The notes: generated by a model from the sequence alone, not told the origin. A stretch of 64,000 nucleotides of DNA from Shewanella sp. MBTL60-007 (GCF_019654915.1 NZ_BPET01000016.1:29280-93279); one strand, 5' to 3'; shown: positions 20,278 through 31,386, numbered from the stretch's first letter. Translations and numbers: made by a program.

Positions 20278-23088
20278 TTGAAAACTATCACTTGTTTATT
20301 GCGACTTTTTGCACTGATGTTTATCGCGTTTCCAGCCTTTTCGGATGCCGAGAGAAAAGAAACACCCTTAACCATTGCAATGAGCAACGACAGTTACCCC
20401 TTTCAATTTGTTGATGAAAATAATCAGCCAAGCGGTCTTTTGGTTGATATCTGGCTGGAATGGTCGAAGCAGACCAATAGGCAAGTTGTCTTTAAGCCAT
20501 CTAACTGGGATATATCATTAAAAGATGTAGATATGGGCGTAGCAGATGTTCATATCGGTATGGCCAATACTGCCGCGAGAGAAGACGACTATGAGTTCTC
20601 TGAAGAGATTGCCAGTGTAAGCAGTTACCTCTACATTAATTACCAATTACCTGTGGCGAACAGTTTTGCCGATATCATTCCTTATAAAGTTGGTGTCGTT
20701 AAAGGTGCGGCGCAAATAGCCATTTTAAAAAAGCTGCAGCCTAAGCTGACATTCACTTACTTTGATAATCGCAGTGAGCTCATTAAAGCATTGATTAATG
20801 AGGAGGTTTTTGTATTTGTGGGCTTAGAGGGCTTTTTACGTCAAAGCCAGATTAACAATATCATCTCAGTTAATTTTCCCGTTGAGAATCGTAAACTTAT
20901 CTCGGCATTGTCAATTTCACCCGCACTAAAAAAAGGAAATCATCACCAAGCAGCCATGATTGCCAAAGGGTTTAGTGATATTGACCCCGGGGTGATTGAG
21001 GGGCACCAGCGTAGGTGGCTTGGTAATTTGCGCTATCAAAATGATATCGTGATAGCAATGCAAACAGGCGTTGAGCCTTTTGCTGATATTGGCTCTGATG
21101 GTTTACCCCACGGATTATTAGTCGATATCTGGAAGCTTTGGTCTGAAAAAACAGGGCTGCCGATACGATTTGTAGCCGGTAGCATGAAACAGAGTATCGA
21201 TAATATTAAGCGCGGTATTGCCGATGTTCACTTAGGCTATCCAGAATCGGTTGCAATGCAGACGGGTCTTAACCGCACTCACACGATATATCGTGTGGCC
21301 AGCCGTCTATTTTCATTTGAAAAACCGCTGCAAAGTTTGGACGATCTTAAGGGAAAAGTCGTGGCGGTTGCTCCAACGGCACCTTACTTACCTGAATTAG
21401 TCGATGCCTTGCCAGATTCGGATATTCGTTACTATCACTCTGTCGATAGCATGATTGAAGCCGCTAAGAGCGGCGAGATCAGCGCGTTCGTTGCTGCAGC
21501 AGCTTGGACTCAACATTATCTGCTTTTAAATCATAGTTGGGATCAATTTCATCAGTATATTGACTTGGAATTTAAGACGGATCTGTTTGTGCTCAATCGC
21601 GGCAGTGAGCAGGGCTTCGCCCAGCGGGTTGCGGCGGGATTTAACCTTATCACTCAGGGGGAATTGGCGAGCATTGAACGCAAGTGGATGTTAAACCCTG
21701 AGGATAGGATCTATAAGAATAAACGGGGCTTAATTGATTTAACGCCTGTTCAGCAGCGACTAATCGAAGACGTTGGTACTGTAAAGGTGGGATATTTGCG
21801 TAACTGGCGACCGATGGAGTATCAGCAAGAAGGCCAGTATGGGGGAATAAACAGTGATATTGTCAATATTATTGCTGAAGAGTTAGGCCTTAATATTCAA
21901 ACGCAGGTGTTCGATGAATGGCAAGATTTACTTGATGCACTAATAAGTGGTGAGGTCGACATGGCGGGCTCGGTGGCTAAGACGCCGGAGCGAGAATTTC
22001 AATTAAGCTTCACCGATTCATACTGGCCTGCGCCATGGGGGTTAGTGACATCATTTAATCACGTTAACGTTTTTAGCCTAGATGATCTCAAAGGACAGAG
22101 AGTCGCCGTGGTTGAGGGCTATCATATTATTAGTCAGTTAATGCGTGAACATCCAAGGTTAAAGCTGATTTTAGTACCCGACAGTCAAGCTGGATTAAAA
22201 GCGGTAGAGCAGGGCAAGGCGGATGTGTTTATCGATAAGGTGGTGAACTTAAGCAGTAACTTGCGCAATGATAAATATGCCAACTTAAAGATGTCGATGT
22301 TGGTTGGTTTTGCCCAGCAGCGTAGTCACTTTGGAGTCCATCATAGTAAAAAAGAACTGCTGCCGTTAATCAACGCAGTTTTGGCTAATATCGACTCCAC
22401 TCGGCAGCAACAGATCCATCAGAAGTGGGTGTCGCAGACAGTTGAGTTTGGGCGTGATGAATATGAGAACAAACTCAAAATAGGGATAGCGACATTTTCA
22501 ATTCTGACCTTAGTTATTATCGTTTCCTTACTGGCTATTCGGCGTTTACGTAAAGAGGTCGCGCTGCGTATTGAAGCCGAGAATAAGATGGCACACTTTG
22601 CCAAGCACGATGGGTTGACACAGCTACCTAATCGAATGTTAATCGAAGACAGGCTAGAGCAGGCAATATTATTGCATGCCCGCGATACAGCTCAGTTTGC
22701 GGTGATCTTTATTGACTTAGATGGTTTTAAATTGATCAATGATAAGTATGGCCATCAAGTTGGCGATAAGTTTTTGGTGCATGTGAGCGAGGTGCTCGCT
22801 AACAGCATTCGTCGTTCAGATACCGTAGGGCGCTTTGGTGGGGATGAGTTCGTCGTAATTTTAAATGATATTAAAGATGTTAAATCGGTTTATGATGTGA
22901 CCGAAAACCTACTAAGCAACCTATCAACGCCCTTTGTGATTAATGAACAGAGTGTTAGCGCATCGGCGAGTATCGGCATTGCCGTTTATCCGAAAGATGG
23001 TGATTGTATCGATGCACTATTGAAAACAGCAGATAAACAGATGTATCGTGCAAAAAATGCGGGTGGCAGGGCATATCGAAGCACCTAG
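20278..23088 (+). CDS. GGDEF protein with three tandem periplasmic solute-binding domains
   Basis: A 936-residue diguanylate cyclase candidate. Signal/anchor 1-24, then three SBP_bac_3-type domains at about 32-255, 259-485 and 505-730, each starting with an amino-acid-binding-like strand (LTIAMSNDSYPFQF, IVIAMQTGVEPFAD, VKVGYLRNWRPMEY). One span at about 737-757 leads to the GGDEF domain with the active loop RFGGDEF near 854 and an I-site RRSD five residues before it. It likely reports small periplasmic ligands, perhaps amino acids, to cyclic di-GMP. The start is a TTG: GGAAG lies before it and only this start gives a complete signal peptide. Monocistronic. Confidence 0.9.
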   Translation: MKTITCLLRLFALMFIAFPAFSDAERKETPLTIAMSNDSYPFQFVDENNQPSGLLVDIWLEWSKQTNRQVVFKPSNWDISLKDVDMGVADVHIGMANTAAREDDYEFSEEIASVSSYLYINYQLPVANSFADIIPYKVGVVKGAAQIAILKKLQPKLTFTYFDNRSELIKALINEEVFVFVGLEGFLRQSQINNIISVNFPVENRKLISALSISPALKKGNHHQAAMIAKGFSDIDPGVIEGHQRRWLGNLRYQNDIVIAMQTGVEPFADIGSDGLPHGLLVDIWKLWSEKTGLPIRFVAGSMKQSIDNIKRGIADVHLGYPESVAMQTGLNRTHTIYRVASRLFSFEKPLQSLDDLKGKVVAVAPTAPYLPELVDALPDSDIRYYHSVDSMIEAAKSGEISAFVAAAAWTQHYLLLNHSWDQFHQYIDLEFKTDLFVLNRGSEQGFAQRVAAGFNLITQGELASIERKWMLNPEDRIYKNKRGLIDLTPVQQRLIEDVGTVKVGYLRNWRPMEYQQEGQYGGINSDIVNIIAEELGLNIQTQVFDEWQDLLDALISGEVDMAGSVAKTPEREFQLSFTDSYWPAPWGLVTSFNHVNVFSLDDLKGQRVAVVEGYHIISQLMREHPRLKLILVPDSQAGLKAVEQGKADVFIDKVVNLSSNLRNDKYANLKMSMLVGFAQQRSHFGVHHSKKELLPLINAVLANIDSTRQQQIHQKWVSQTVEFGRDEYENKLKIGIATFSILTLVIIVSLLAIRRLRKEVALRIEAENKMAHFAKHDGLTQLPNRMLIEDRLEQAILLHARDTAQFAVIFIDLDGFKLINDKYGHQVGDKFLVHVSEVLANSIRRSDTVGRFGGDEFVVILNDIKDVKSVYDVTENLLSNLSTPFVINEQSVSASASIGIAVYPKDGDCIDALLKTADKQMYRAKNAGGRAYRST

Positions 23089-23164
23089 TTTTGCTAAGAT
23101 AAGCCAAACTATATAATTTTTAATCTAAATTGATTGATAGTTAGCCGACTAATCGAGAAGTTAT

Positions 23165-23192
23165 TTGGAAAACGGCAATATTTCTCTATAAT
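23165..23192 (+). promoter_or_regulatory. predicted sigma70 promoter of aspS
   Basis: TTGGAA (23165-23170) and a consensus TATAAT (23187-23192) are 16 bp apart, about 65 bp before the aspS start. Confidence 0.7.
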
Positions 23193-23258
23193 GCCGCTTT
23201 TGTCTTATTTTGAACCAGATCCTCAAGCATCGCTTTGCGGAATAAAGGAAAGAGTTAA

Positions 23259-25055
23259 ATGCGCAGTCATTATTGTGGAGACGTCAACAAGTCTCACGTA
23301 GGTCAAGAAGTGACCCTAGTGGGTTGGGTTAATCGCAGCCGAGATTTAGGCGGCGTTGTTTTTCTCGATCTTCGTGATAGAGAAGGTATCGTTCAGGTTG
23401 TTTATGATCCAGACCTTCCGGAAGTTTTTGATGTTGCAAGCACACTACGCAGCGAATTTTGTGTTCAGATTAAGGGCCTTGTAAGAGCAAGACCTGATAG
23501 CCAAGTTAACGCTGATATGCGTACTGGTGAGGTTGAGATCTTAGGTCTAGAACTAACCATTTTGAACAGTTCTGCGCCATTACCGATCAATATGGACAAA
23601 AATCAGCACAACACTGAAGAGCAACGTCTAAAGTATCGTTACTTAGATCTACGTCGTCCAGAAATGGCAGACCGCATTATCTTCCGCTCTAAAGTGACGA
23701 GTGCAGTAAGACGTTTCCTAGATGGTAACGGCTTCTTAGATATTGAAACGCCAATTCTGACTAAGGCGACACCAGAAGGTGCGCGTGACTACTTAGTACC
23801 AAGCCGTACTTACAAAGGTCAGTTCTTCGCATTGCCACAATCACCACAGTTATTTAAGCAGTTGTTGATGATGTCTGGTTTTGACCGTTACTACCAGATC
23901 GTGAAGTGTTTCCGTGATGAAGACTTACGTGCCGATCGTCAGCCAGAATTTACTCAGATCGATATCGAAACTTCATTCATGACCTCTGATCAAGTCATGG
24001 ATAAGACTGAAGAGATGGTTCGCGGTCTATTTAAAGAGTTATTGAATGTTGATTTAGGCCAGTTCCCTAAGATGACATTCGAAGAAGCGATGCGTCGTTT
24101 TGGCTCTGATAAGCCAGACTTACGTAACCCGCTTGAGCTGATTGACGTTGCCGATATCGTTAAAGATGTTGAGTTTGCAGTATTTAATGGCCCGGCTAAC
24201 GATCCTGAAGGCCGCGTTGCGGTACTGAGCATTCCAGGTGGCGCTAAGCTTTCACGTAAGCAGCTAGATGAATACGCTAAGTATGTCACTATTTACGGTG
24301 CCAAAGGCCTAGCTTGGATGAAGGTTAATGACCTAGACCAAGGTATGGAAGGTATCCAGTCTCCGGTGCTTAAATTCCTAAGCGAAGATGTCGTTAAGGC
24401 ACTACTTGAGCGCACTGGCGCACAAACTGGCGACCTGATTCTATTCGGTGCAGATAAAGCTAATATCGTTGCCGAAGCTATGGGCGCACTTCGTCTTAAA
24501 GCGGGAGAAGACTTCGACCTATTACAAGGCGAGTGGAAACCACTTTGGGTTGTAGACTTCCCAATGTTTGAACGCACGTCTGACGGTGGATTACATGCAA
24601 TGCACCACCCATTCACCGCGCCAAGCAACATGACACCTGAAGAGTTAGAAGCTAACCCAACGGGTGCGATTTCTGACGCTTACGACATGGTATTGAATGG
24701 TTGTGAATTAGGCGGTGGTTCTGTACGTATCCACGATAGCAAAATGCAGTCTGCGGTATTCAGAATTTTGGGTATTAACGATGAAGAAGCGAGCGAGAAG
24801 TTCGGCTTCTTATTAGAAGCATTACGCTACGGTACACCACCTCATGCTGGTCTTGCATTCGGTTTAGACCGTATCATCATGTTAATGACTGGCGCGAGTT
24901 CAATCCGTGACGTGATGGCGTTCCCTAAGACAACGACTGCAGCTTGTCCGTTAACCAATGCACCAGGTTTTGCTAATCCTGAGCAGTTAGCCGAGCTTGG
25001 CGTCAGCATTGTTGAAGCCGAAACGAAAGATGCTGAAGCAAAAGACGCTGAATAA
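23259..25055 (+). CDS. aspS: aspartate--tRNA ligase AspRS
   Basis: Class II synthetase that charges tRNA-Asp, of the bacterial type with an insertion domain. N-terminal OB-fold anticodon domain (1-110, [16 protein letters not shown]), class II motif 2 ([19 protein letters not shown]), a GAD insertion (about 290-420), and motif 3 ([12 protein letters not shown]) are present in order. Length 598 against 590 in E. coli; the extra residues are an acidic, mildly repetitive tail ([11 protein letters not shown]). Preceded by AAGGAAAG. Own promoter and terminator. Confidence 0.97.
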   Translation: MRSHYCGDVNKSHVGQEVTLVGWVNRSRDLGGVVFLDLRDREGIVQVVYDPDLPEVFDVASTLRSEFCVQIKGLVRARPDSQVNADMRTGEVEILGLELTILNSSAPLPINMDKNQHNTEEQRLKYRYLDLRRPEMADRIIFRSKVTSAVRRFLDGNGFLDIETPILTKATPEGARDYLVPSRTYKGQFFALPQSPQLFKQLLMMSGFDRYYQIVKCFRDEDLRADRQPEFTQIDIETSFMTSDQVMDKTEEMVRGLFKELLNVDLGQFPKMTFEEAMRRFGSDKPDLRNPLELIDVADIVKDVEFAVFNGPANDPEGRVAVLSIPGGAKLSRKQLDEYAKYVTIYGAKGLAWMKVNDLDQGMEGIQSPVLKFLSEDVVKALLERTGAQTGDLILFGADKANIVAEAMGALRLKAGEDFDLLQGEWKPLWVVDFPMFERTSDGGLHAMHHPFTAPSNMTPEELEANPTGAISDAYDMVLNGCELGGGSVRIHDSKMQSAVFRILGINDEEASEKFGFLLEALRYGTPPHAGLAFGLDRIIMLMTGASSIRDVMAFPKTTTAACPLTNAPGFANPEQLAELGVSIVEAETKDAEAKDAE

Positions 25056-25070
25056 ATAAAACGCATTAAG

Positions 25071-25097
25071 AGCCGAGTTAAGACTCGGCTTTTTTTT
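25071..25097 (+). terminator. aspS terminator
   Basis: AGCCGAGT pairs with ACTCGGCT, followed by seven T. Starts 16 bp after the aspS stop. Confidence 0.9.
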
Positions 25098-25183
25098 CGA
25101 CTTAATTAGTACCAATTTAGCACCAACCCAGTATTAGAATTAGCCCTATACCCAAGTCACTTGCATATTAATTTAGTTATTTC

Positions 25184-25213
25184 TTACGATTTTTCAGGTA
25201 GTTTTGGTATAAA
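25184..25213 (+). promoter_or_regulatory. possible promoter of yebC-ruvCAB
   Basis: TTACGA (25184-25189) and TATAAA (25208-25213) are 18 bp apart, 20 bp before the yebC start. The upstream hexamer is weak. Confidence 0.4.
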
Positions 25214-25232
25214 AGGCATTTAGGAGAAAGAT

Positions 25233-25976
25233 ATGGCAGGACACAGTAAATGGGCCAACATCAAGCATCGCAAAGCGGCTCAAGATGCAAAGCGTGGCAA
25301 ACTTTTTACCAAGTTCATTCGTGAGCTGACAGTCGCCGCTCGTGAAGGTGGCTCTGACCCTGACTCAAACCCACGGTTACGTGCAGCTATCGACAAGTCT
25401 CTTTCAAATAACATGACCCGAGATACGGTTGAGCGCGCAATTAAGCGCGGTGCTGGTGAGTTAGATGGCCAAGTATTGGAAACCATTATTTATGAAGGCT
25501 ATGGCCCAGGTGGCACCGCGGTGTTAGTTGAAACCATGACCGATAATAAAAACCGTACCGTATCAGGCGTACGTAATGCATTTAGTAAGTCTGGCGGTAA
25601 CCTAGGTACCGATGGCTCGGTGGCTTACCTGTTCGATAAGAAAGGCATCATCTCTTATGAAGGTGTTGATGAAGACACTGTGATGGATGCGGCATTGGAA
25701 GCGGGAGCCGAAGATGTGGTGACCAATGAAGATGGCTCTATCGACGTACTCACATCCCCTGAAGATTTTGGTAGTGTGAAAGATGCATTAGATGCAGCAG
25801 GACTCGAGTCTGTCAATGCGGAGGTAACGATGATCCCATCGACTAAAGCCGAGTTAGATGCCGACACTGCGCCTAAATTCCTACGTCTAATTGATAACCT
25901 TGAAGATCATGATGATGTTCAAGAGGTTTATCATAATGCAGAGATTTCTGACGAAGTGATGGAAGGTCTGGAATAA
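25233..25976 (+). CDS. yebC: YebC/TACO1 family protein
   Basis: 247 residues, with the invariant start [14 protein letters not shown] and the family motif KSGGNLG..GSVAYLF in the middle. YebC-type proteins were long annotated as transcription regulators; recent work on the family supports a role in translation, relieving ribosome stalling at proline-rich stretches. AGGAG precedes the ATG. It is followed by ruvC after only 7 bp, the order conserved in gammaproteobacteria. Confidence 0.95.
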   Translation: MAGHSKWANIKHRKAAQDAKRGKLFTKFIRELTVAAREGGSDPDSNPRLRAAIDKSLSNNMTRDTVERAIKRGAGELDGQVLETIIYEGYGPGGTAVLVETMTDNKNRTVSGVRNAFSKSGGNLGTDGSVAYLFDKKGIISYEGVDEDTVMDAALEAGAEDVVTNEDGSIDVLTSPEDFGSVKDALDAAGLESVNAEVTMIPSTKAELDADTAPKFLRLIDNLEDHDDVQEVYHNAEISDEVMEGLE

Positions 25977-25983
25977 AGCTTAT

Positions 25984-26505
25984 ATGGCAATAATTTTAGG
26001 AGTCGACCCTGGCTCTAGGATCACTGGATATGGCGTAATTAATTGCGTCGGTCGTCAGCAGATCTATGTCGGCAGTGGTTGTATTCGTACAACCTCTGAC
26101 GAGCTCCCCATACGCTTAAAGCAAATTTTTGATGGCCTTTCTGAGATCATCAGGCAATACCAACCCGATGAGTTTGCAATTGAGCGTGTATTTATGGCAA
26201 AAAATGCCGACTCAGCCCTTAAACTCGGACAGGCACGCGGCGCAGCAATCGTAGCGGCAACCGCGGCAGACCTGCCCGTCGCTGAGTATAGCGCGACGCA
26301 GATTAAAAGTGCGGTGGTGGGGACGGGCCGTGCACAGAAAACTCAAGTACAGCATATGATCCAGCAGCTACTTAAATTACCTAGCGCCCCGCAAGCCGAT
26401 GCCGCCGATGCCCTAGGTGTAGCGGTGTGTCATTATCATACTTGCCAGAGTTTGGTCGCCCTTGGTGGCAGAGCCAATGTAAGAACATATGGACGATATA
26501 AATGA
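25984..26505 (+). CDS. ruvC: Holliday junction resolvase RuvC
   Basis: Cleaves four-way DNA junctions in recombination repair. 173 residues with the first catalytic Asp in [13 protein letters not shown] (D8), the Glu in FAIERVFM, and the C-terminal Asp pair in [13 protein letters not shown]. Last four bases overlap the ruvA start (ATGA). Works with the RuvAB motor encoded downstream. Confidence 0.96.
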   Translation: MAIILGVDPGSRITGYGVINCVGRQQIYVGSGCIRTTSDELPIRLKQIFDGLSEIIRQYQPDEFAIERVFMAKNADSALKLGQARGAAIVAATAADLPVAEYSATQIKSAVVGTGRAQKTQVQHMIQQLLKLPSAPQADAADALGVAVCHYHTCQSLVALGGRANVRTYGRYK

Positions 26506-27119
26506 TAGGTCGTATTCGCGGATTATTAATAGAGAAGCAGGCACCCGAAGTGCTAGTGGATGTTTCTGGAGTGGGTTATGAAATTCAGATGCCCCTTACC
26601 AGCTTTTATGAACTACCTGAGTTAGGTCAAGAAGCGATTATTTATACGCATTTTGTTGTACGTGAAGATGCACAGTTGCTATATGGTTTTGTCTCTAAAC
26701 AAGAGCGAAGTCTCTTTAGACTACTCATTAAGGCCAATGGCGTTGGTCCTAAGCTTGCGTTAACGATTTTATCGGGTATGACTGCCGGCGAATTTGTGGC
26801 GTGCGTGGAACGTGACGATATCGCGACATTAGTCAAGTTACCAGGTGTTGGTAAGAAGACGGCTGAGAGACTGTTAGTAGAGATGCGCGATAAACTTAAG
26901 AGCCTGATGGAAGCTTCAGTTGGATCTGAGCGTGAGTTTATGCTGCAATCCAATTATAAGATCCCTGAAGCGGTTAATACCGCAGAAGAAGACGCAATCG
27001 CTGCGCTACTCTCTTTAGGTTACAAACCTGCACAAGCAAGCAAAGCTGTTTCGGCGGCTTATACAGATGGCATGAGTTCAGAAGAGCTGATTAAATCAGC
27101 ACTGAAGTCGATGCTTTAA
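26502..27119 (+). CDS. ruvA: Holliday junction branch-migration protein RuvA
   Basis: Tetrameric junction-binding subunit, 205 residues. N-terminal OB fold (1-65), then two helix-hairpin-helix motifs ([14 protein letters not shown] and [14 protein letters not shown]), then the mobile C-terminal domain that contacts RuvB ([15 protein letters not shown]). Overlaps ruvC by 4 bp and is followed by ruvB after 9 bp. Confidence 0.96.
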   Translation: MIGRIRGLLIEKQAPEVLVDVSGVGYEIQMPLTSFYELPELGQEAIIYTHFVVREDAQLLYGFVSKQERSLFRLLIKANGVGPKLALTILSGMTAGEFVACVERDDIATLVKLPGVGKKTAERLLVEMRDKLKSLMEASVGSEREFMLQSNYKIPEAVNTAEEDAIAALLSLGYKPAQASKAVSAAYTDGMSSEELIKSALKSML

Positions 27120-27128
27120 GGAAAATAG

Positions 27129-28142
27129 ATGATTGAAGCTGACCGACTGATCCAGCCCAATATTTTAGATAGAGATGAAATAGAAGCTGTCGATCGCGCC
27201 ATGCGACCTAAACTGCTGGATGAGTATACTGGTCAAGATGATACTCGTGCACAGTTAAAAATCTTTATCGAAGCGGCGCAGAAGCGTGGCGAAGCGCTGG
27301 ACCATATGTTGATTTATGGCCCGCCAGGTCTCGGTAAAACTACATTGGCGATGATCGTTGCCAATGAGATGGGCGTGAATATCAAGTCGACATCGGGTCC
27401 AGTGCTTGAAAAGGCAGGAGACTTAGCGGCATTGCTAACGAACCTTGAGCCAAATGATGTGTTGTTTATCGATGAAATTCATCGCTTAAGCCCTGTGGTT
27501 GAGGAGATCTTATACCCAGCGATGGAGGATTATCAGCTGGATATCATGATTGGAGAGGGACCTGCCGCTCGCTCTATCAAGCTGGATCTGCCACCATTTA
27601 CCCTAGTTGGCGCGACAACCCGTGCAGGCGCACTGACATCGCCATTAAGAGCGCGTTTCGGTATTCCACTAAGACTTGAGTTTTATAACGTTAAAGACTT
27701 ATCAAGCATTGTGACCCGCTCTGCTAAGGTGATGGAGCTTGAGATAGATGATGAAGGCGCTATTGAGATCGCCCGCCGCTCACGTGGTACGCCGCGTATT
27801 GCTAACCGTTTACTTAGGCGGGTACGAGACTTTGCGGAGGTCAAACATAGCGGATCGGTTTCCAAAGTTGTCGCCGAACAAGCATTAGACATGTTAGATG
27901 TTGATGCTGAAGGTTTCGATTATATGGACAGGAAGCTGTTACTCGCCATCATAGATAAGTTTATGGGCGGTCCTGTTGGGTTAGATAACCTTGCGGCAGC
28001 GATTGGCGAGGAGCGAGAAACGATTGAAGATGTGTTAGAGCCTTTTTTAATTCAGCAAGGCTTTATCCAAAGAACGCCAAGAGGGCGGATTGCCACACCT
28101 CGAGCCTATGACCACTTCAATATTATTCAGCCGAATATTTGA
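27129..28142 (+). CDS. ruvB: Holliday junction helicase RuvB
   Basis: AAA+ motor that drives branch migration with RuvA. 337 residues: Walker A GPPGLGKT, Walker B DEIHR, sensor 1 GATTRAG, arginine-finger region LRARFG and a C-terminal winged helix ending in [22 protein letters not shown] precedes the ATG. I see no LexA box before yebC or ruvC, unlike E. coli where ruvAB is an SOS operon. Confidence 0.97.
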   Translation: MIEADRLIQPNILDRDEIEAVDRAMRPKLLDEYTGQDDTRAQLKIFIEAAQKRGEALDHMLIYGPPGLGKTTLAMIVANEMGVNIKSTSGPVLEKAGDLAALLTNLEPNDVLFIDEIHRLSPVVEEILYPAMEDYQLDIMIGEGPAARSIKLDLPPFTLVGATTRAGALTSPLRARFGIPLRLEFYNVKDLSSIVTRSAKVMELEIDDEGAIEIARRSRGTPRIANRLLRRVRDFAEVKHSGSVSKVVAEQALDMLDVDAEGFDYMDRKLLLAIIDKFMGGPVGLDNLAAAIGEERETIEDVLEPFLIQQGFIQRTPRGRIATPRAYDHFNIIQPNI

Positions 28143-28188
28143 TCCAGTGGCTATGACTTCTATTCTTTTATAATGTTTTGCCCTTTAT

Positions 28189-28215
28189 GAATTCGGGGCC
28201 TGGGGTCCCGAATTC
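28189..28215. repeat. inverted repeat after ruvB
   Basis: GAATTCGGG and CCCGAATTC face each other around a nine-base loop. It lies 47 bp after the ruvB stop but has no T-run, so it may be a 3' stabilising hairpin rather than an intrinsic terminator. Confidence 0.6.
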
Positions 28216-28544
28216 CATCAGCACTTTGATTTAACCTCTCTTTATTTCCCTTGCTCAAGATAATGCTTTAGGCTCGCGCTCTTTCGGTTGCGCCATATTC
28301 ACTGCTATTGTTCTGTGATGCTTATAGATGAGCGTAATCGAAATTTCTGAGTTTTATCCTGTCTATCAATTTGTCAAAAAACCAACACCAACCTTTGTTA
28401 CAACTGTTCACAATTGCCCCCTTTTACGGTTTATAAAGCTGAATAAAGGCTGACTACTAACCTAAATAGTATTTAAAAAACTTGAGCAATATCTAAGAAA
28501 TACAACTAAAAACGGTCCGTTTACTAAATTCGTACGCATTTTTT

Positions 28545-28560
28545 TGTGATCGCGATCACA
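28545..28560. promoter_or_regulatory. CRP binding site
   Basis: TGTGATCGCGATCACA is a perfect 16-bp palindrome matching the CRP consensus (TGTGA-N6-TCACA), flanked by T-rich DNA on both sides. It is 291 bp before the TonB-dependent receptor gene, the only nearby gene reading away from it. In Shewanella, CRP is the main regulator of anaerobic respiration and catabolism. Confidence 0.85.
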
Positions 28561-28850
28561 TTTTTGTGTTTTTGGAAGGTTAACAAAAAGTTGTCACTCG
28601 TTTGGGGTAAAAAACTGTCAAATCCCATTTTTGAAGAGGTTTTAACTGGACTGTGACGTGTGTCTCATTGTTAGGTGGAGGTTGAGATAAATCTCGTTAC
28701 TTTTATCGTTATTTTAATTAACAAACCCAGCCTGATGGTTAATAAATTGCTTGATTGACGCCATAAACGTGAAATTGCAGTATCCATATCAACGTCAAAA
28801 ATAACAAATGGCGTGTATATAAAAATAAATAGGTTAGGGAGTACTACATA

Positions 28851-31367
28851 ATGAACAGACCATCTAAATTGGCCTCTGCGATTAAGTTTGGTTTAATCGC
28901 CTCGGTTTCTACCAGCGCTTATACCGTGTCAAATACAGCCTTCGCTGAAGAAGTCGGTGCCGATGTAGAACGCATTGCCGTTACTGGCTCCCGTATTCAA
29001 CGTCAAGATATGGAAACCGCTTCGCCAGTAACAGTTATTGGTGCTGCAGAAATTCGTGCAGAAGGTTTTACATCTGTTGATGAACTTCTACAGGCTCAAA
29101 CATCAATGGCGGGTGCCGCTGTTGGTTCAAGTACAAACAATGGTGCAGACGGTGTTGCTCAGGTTGACCTTCGTGGTATGGGCTCACAGCGTACACTAGT
29201 ACTATTGAACGGCCGTCGTATGGTGAACTCTGGTTCAGGTGCGGATAGTTCAGTCGATCTTAACGCTATCCCGGTAGCTATGATTGCACGTGTTGAAATC
29301 TTGAAGGACGGCGCATCTGCAGTATATGGTTCAGATGCTATCGCTGGTGTTGTTAACATTATCACTAAGAAAGACTTTGAAGGTTTTCAAGTTGATGTTA
29401 CCGGTGGCATGACCGACAAGAGTGACGGCGAGAACGGCGAGATCAGTGCACTTTATGGTTTCAATACCGACACGGGTAACTACACCTTTGGTGCTGCATA
29501 CTCAGAGCGTAAAGGCGTAGTACAGTCTGACCGTGATTGGACAGATCCAGGTTCAAGCTCATTCATTCCAAACGGCTCTTTGGGCGGTAAGGTTAAAGAT
29601 GAGAACGGCAACTGGGTTGACCGCGAAGAAGGTTATGACTACACCCAAGATAGTTTCTATCAAACACCAAACAAGCGTTACAGTTTGTTCGCTAACATGA
29701 CTCAAGAGCTAGGCGATGACATCGTGTTAACGGGTGACGTACTTTACACTAAGCGTAAGTCTAACCAGCAGTTAGCACCGCAGCCTGCCAACATCATGCT
29801 AGATGTGTGTGAAGCGGGTGATGATCCTATGACTTGCTTAGAGCTTGACCAAGACATGATTGATGCAGGTATCAAGCCAGATGATAAAGGTCAAGTTAAC
29901 TACAGAAAACGTATGAATGACGTCGGTCCTCGTATCTATAGTCAAGATACGGATACTTGGAGGATCTCTGCTGGCCTAGAAGGTTCATTAGATATCAATA
30001 CCGGTATGAACTGGGATGCGTCTTACACCTATGGTAACAACAAGGCTAAGACCAAGGTAGAGAACTCTATCAATGCTAACCTGATGGCAGATGCTATTTA
30101 TGCGGATCAAGATCCTTGGTTAACAGGTCAGCCAATGACGGATCAAGAGCTACTAAACAGCGTTGCATATACTGAAAATGCTGATGGTGGTAACGAACAG
30201 CACGTATTCTCTGCTGGCTTAAACGGTGAGTTGTTTGACTTAGACGCAGGTGCTGTCGCTTTCGCAATTGGTGCGGAATATCGCTACGAAAGTGGCTATT
30301 ACAATCCAGATCCAGTTGTCGTAGCAGGTGAAAGTACTGCAGCGCAGCAAGATCCAACAGATGGTAGCTACAATGTTATCTCTGTATTCCAAGAAGTGAG
30401 TGTACCATTTACCGATAAGTTAACCGGTGAGTTCGCATTGCGTTTTGATGATTACTCTACATTTGGTAATGCATCAACTTGGAAGATTGGTCTAACTTAT
30501 GAAGCGACTGATGACTTAATGCTTCGTACCGTTGCCGCAACAGGTTTCCGTGCACCAAGCGTGAGTGAGCTATATGGTGGTGACTCAGGCTCTTATGATT
30601 ACCTGACAGATCCATGGGGCAATGAACAAGATCCACAGATCTTAGTAAACCGTACATCGGATGAAGATCTTAAGCCTGAAGAATCAGAGTCTTATACAGC
30701 AGGTCTTGTTTACTCTCCAAGCTATATAGACGGTTTATCATTAACAGTTGATTACTGGCGCTTTAAAGTGAAGAACGCGATTACGCGTCTTGACACTCAA
30801 GCAGGTCTAGATGCTTGTTATGCAGGTGACGCATCAGCATGTGAAACGTTCAACATTGGACCAAATGGTGACTTGTCTAACCTGACTAACTCGTTGACTA
30901 ACGTTGGTTTCCAAGACACGAGCGGTATCGACTTTAACTTAGCGTATAGCTTTGAAGCGTTGAACCTAGACTGGGTTGTGAGCAACGATACCACTTACTT
31001 GCTGAACTTTGAGCAAGACGGTAAAGATTATACGGGTACCATCGATGGTAACTTCGGAGCGTATGCAGAAGTTCGTAATAACTTTAGCATTAAAGCCGGA
31101 CAGGACGATTGGAGCGTAATGTACTTCAACCGTTACATCGGTGAAATGGATGACTTAGGTACAGGTGATACGGTAGATTCAGTTCTTTACCACAACATCT
31201 CTGCTTCTTACTTCATCAACGATGCTTGGATGCTAAGTGCTGGTGTTAAGAACTTTACCGATGAAGAGCCATCAAAAGTATCTAACGGTAGCGACGGTGG
31301 TACAGTACCAGAAGTATATGACACTGTTGGTCGCACCTACTTTGCTGGTGTAACCATGAAGTTCTAA
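28851..31367 (+). CDS. TonB-dependent outer-membrane receptor
   Basis: 838-residue active importer that draws energy from TonB. Signal peptide 1-32 (ending NTAFA), TonB-box-like ERIAVTGSRI at about 41-50, plug domain about 55-175 (SPVTVIGAAEIRA, LRGMGSQRTLVLLNGRR, GSDAIAGVVNII), then a 22-strand-type barrel ending in the outer-membrane C-terminal Phe (AGVTMKF). Acidic extracellular loops contain two cysteine pairs. It belongs to the large group often annotated as vitamin B12 or ferric-siderophore receptors, but substrate cannot be told; the CRP site and lack of a Fur box hint at a carbon source or peptide rather than iron. Confidence 0.93.
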   Translation: MNRPSKLASAIKFGLIASVSTSAYTVSNTAFAEEVGADVERIAVTGSRIQRQDMETASPVTVIGAAEIRAEGFTSVDELLQAQTSMAGAAVGSSTNNGADGVAQVDLRGMGSQRTLVLLNGRRMVNSGSGADSSVDLNAIPVAMIARVEILKDGASAVYGSDAIAGVVNIITKKDFEGFQVDVTGGMTDKSDGENGEISALYGFNTDTGNYTFGAAYSERKGVVQSDRDWTDPGSSSFIPNGSLGGKVKDENGNWVDREEGYDYTQDSFYQTPNKRYSLFANMTQELGDDIVLTGDVLYTKRKSNQQLAPQPANIMLDVCEAGDDPMTCLELDQDMIDAGIKPDDKGQVNYRKRMNDVGPRIYSQDTDTWRISAGLEGSLDINTGMNWDASYTYGNNKAKTKVENSINANLMADAIYADQDPWLTGQPMTDQELLNSVAYTENADGGNEQHVFSAGLNGELFDLDAGAVAFAIGAEYRYESGYYNPDPVVVAGESTAAQQDPTDGSYNVISVFQEVSVPFTDKLTGEFALRFDDYSTFGNASTWKIGLTYEATDDLMLRTVAATGFRAPSVSELYGGDSGSYDYLTDPWGNEQDPQILVNRTSDEDLKPEESESYTAGLVYSPSYIDGLSLTVDYWRFKVKNAITRLDTQAGLDACYAGDASACETFNIGPNGDLSNLTNSLTNVGFQDTSGIDFNLAYSFEALNLDWVVSNDTTYLLNFEQDGKDYTGTIDGNFGAYAEVRNNFSIKAGQDDWSVMYFNRYIGEMDDLGTGDTVDSVLYHNISASYFINDAWMLSAGVKNFTDEEPSKVSNGSDGGTVPEVYDTVGRTYFAGVTMKF

Positions 31368-31386
31368 ATAGCGATGCTATTAACTT

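Larger units (their letters stand above)
28143..28850. other. 708-bp non-coding stretch before the TonB-dependent receptor
   Basis: No convincing ORF. It holds a GAATTC-ended inverted repeat near ruvB and a perfect CRP-type palindrome; the last 40 bp give the receptor's ribosome site (TAGGGAG). The rest, AT-rich and about 290 bp long between the CRP site and the gene, implies a long 5' leader or an unseen small RNA. Confidence 0.7.

Noticed and set aside
28189..28215. GAATTC-ended hairpin as an intrinsic terminator of ruvB
   Set aside because: The stem is good but no T-run follows on either strand; listed only as an inverted repeat.
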